Positions 63,446 through 64,000 of a stretch of DNA of 64,000 nucleotides are shown one piece after another (position 1 is the stretch's first letter; the number at the start of each line of letters is the position of its first letter). The stretch is from assembly GCA_013398955.1 (NCBI GenBank), contig VWPU01011634.1, positions 124,001 to 188,000 on the forward strand, written 5' to 3'. Under the pieces are notes generated by a model. The model saw only the letters and a program-made list of their open reading frames with translations. It ran no database searches and was not told where the DNA came from. Both the position numbers and the translations under genes were made by a program. This DNA comes from Callaeas wilsoni. Its lineage: Eukaryota; Chordata; Aves; Passeriformes; Callaeidae.

Positions 63446-64000
63446 TGTGGTGGGTTAACCTCTTCTGGCTGCCAGTAGCCTACCAAACTACCCTCTCGCT
63501 CCCCTTCTTCAGCAGGGCATAGAGTGAAAACAAGATGAACAAACTCACAGATCAAGGTAAAGACAGCGAGATCACTTCACATCACAGGCAAAACAGAGAA
63601 CTTTAGGAAAACTAATTTAATTTATCGCCAATAAAAGTAGAATAGGACAGTGAGTAACAAAAACATAACTAAAAAAAATCTTCTTTCCCTGCACCTCCAT
63701 TTCCCAAGTTCAATTTTACTCCTTCATTCCCAACAGTTCTAGCTCCTTCCAACCCGAAATAGCACAAAAGGGATGGGGAATGCGGGTTATGGTCATTTAG
63801 GAACACTTCATCCCTGCCACTCCTTCCTCCTTACACTTTTCCCGTTCTTCATCACGAGTCTTTTCCATGGGCTACAGTAGTTCAGAAACAAACTGTCCTA
63901 GCATGGGTCCCCATGGGCCACTATTCCTTCCAGAAAGCCTCCTGCTGCATGAATGCATCCACCTGCTCCAGATGAAGCTCTCTACAGGCTGCACTGTGGT
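63446..64000 (-). mobile_element. ERVL-type LTR, minus strand, cut by window end
   Basis: It begins TGTGGTGGGTTAACC, the antisense of the canonical LTR end, and continues with GGCAAAACAGAGAAC, AAACTAATTTAATTTATCGC, CCATTTCCCAAGTTCAATTT and ACAAACTGTCCTAGCATGGG, in the same order as the LTR at 39880. The window ends before its sense 5' boundary. The 5 bases before it are CCACC. Whether it is a solo LTR or the 3' LTR of a provirus lying beyond 64000 cannot be seen. Confidence 0.85.

Noticed and set aside
1..64000. tRNA, 5S or small nuclear RNA genes
   Set aside because: I scanned for B-box-like GGTTCRA words and typical small RNA starts. The few GGTTCAAA matches, near 20345 and 22675, lack the rest of the consensus and a cloverleaf.
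1..64000. CRISPR array or bacterial defence system
   Set aside because: There are no regularly spaced repeats, no operon-like gene packing and no bacterial genes. The repeats are vertebrate retroelements.

Overview
The window reads as vertebrate nuclear DNA, most probably from a bird. It is AT-rich and has no long open reading frame: the longest is about 130 codons and lies inside a retroviral LTR. There are no operons, ribosome-binding sites or other bacterial features. The interspersed repeats I can recognise belong to two classes typical of avian genomes: CR1 non-LTR retrotransposons (with their 3' ends of the type TTCCAACNTNAATGATTCTATG) and ERVL-type LTRs that start TG and end CA, one of them with a 5-bp target duplication. 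No multi-exon protein-coding gene, tRNA, rRNA or CRISPR array could be supported by eye. The window is therefore intergenic (gene desert) or the interior of a very large intron.

Layout. 1-6.7 kb is AT-rich unique sequence with poly-A and TA microsatellites and two unclassified GC-richer patches. 6.75-7.36 kb is a minus-strand CR1 that joins its 3' end directly to the endonuclease part of ORF2. 7.4-28.0 kb is mostly unique AT-rich sequence with small oddities (a palindrome, a short tandem duplication, an LTR-like patch near 25.6 kb). 28.0-28.6 kb is a plus-strand CR1 3' end. A small CpG-dense hairpin patch lies near 29.7 kb and a long imperfect palindrome near 35.5 kb. A CR1 stub is at 37.2 kb. 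39.9-45.3 kb is an LTR cluster: a minus-strand LTR, a plus-strand solo LTR of a second family with an intact target duplication, and a plus-strand copy of the first family. 49.7-50.4 kb is a plus-strand CR1 with a second, opposite-orientation CR1 fragment nested in it. CR1 remnants lie at 54.9 and 56.0 kb. The window ends inside another minus-strand LTR that starts at 63,446.

How the parts relate: the supported features are dead or regulatory remnants of mobile elements and do not form a pathway. The two LTRs with recognisable signals (TATA and poly-A signal at 41.8-42.4 kb) could supply promoter or polyadenylation activity, but nothing in the sequence shows that they do. I did not find an undescribed biological system. 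The best leads are structural: the nested CR1 pair, the CR1 lacking its reverse transcriptase, the 35-bp palindrome, and the isolated CpG hairpin patch. Family assignments come from recalled repeat patterns, not a database search.
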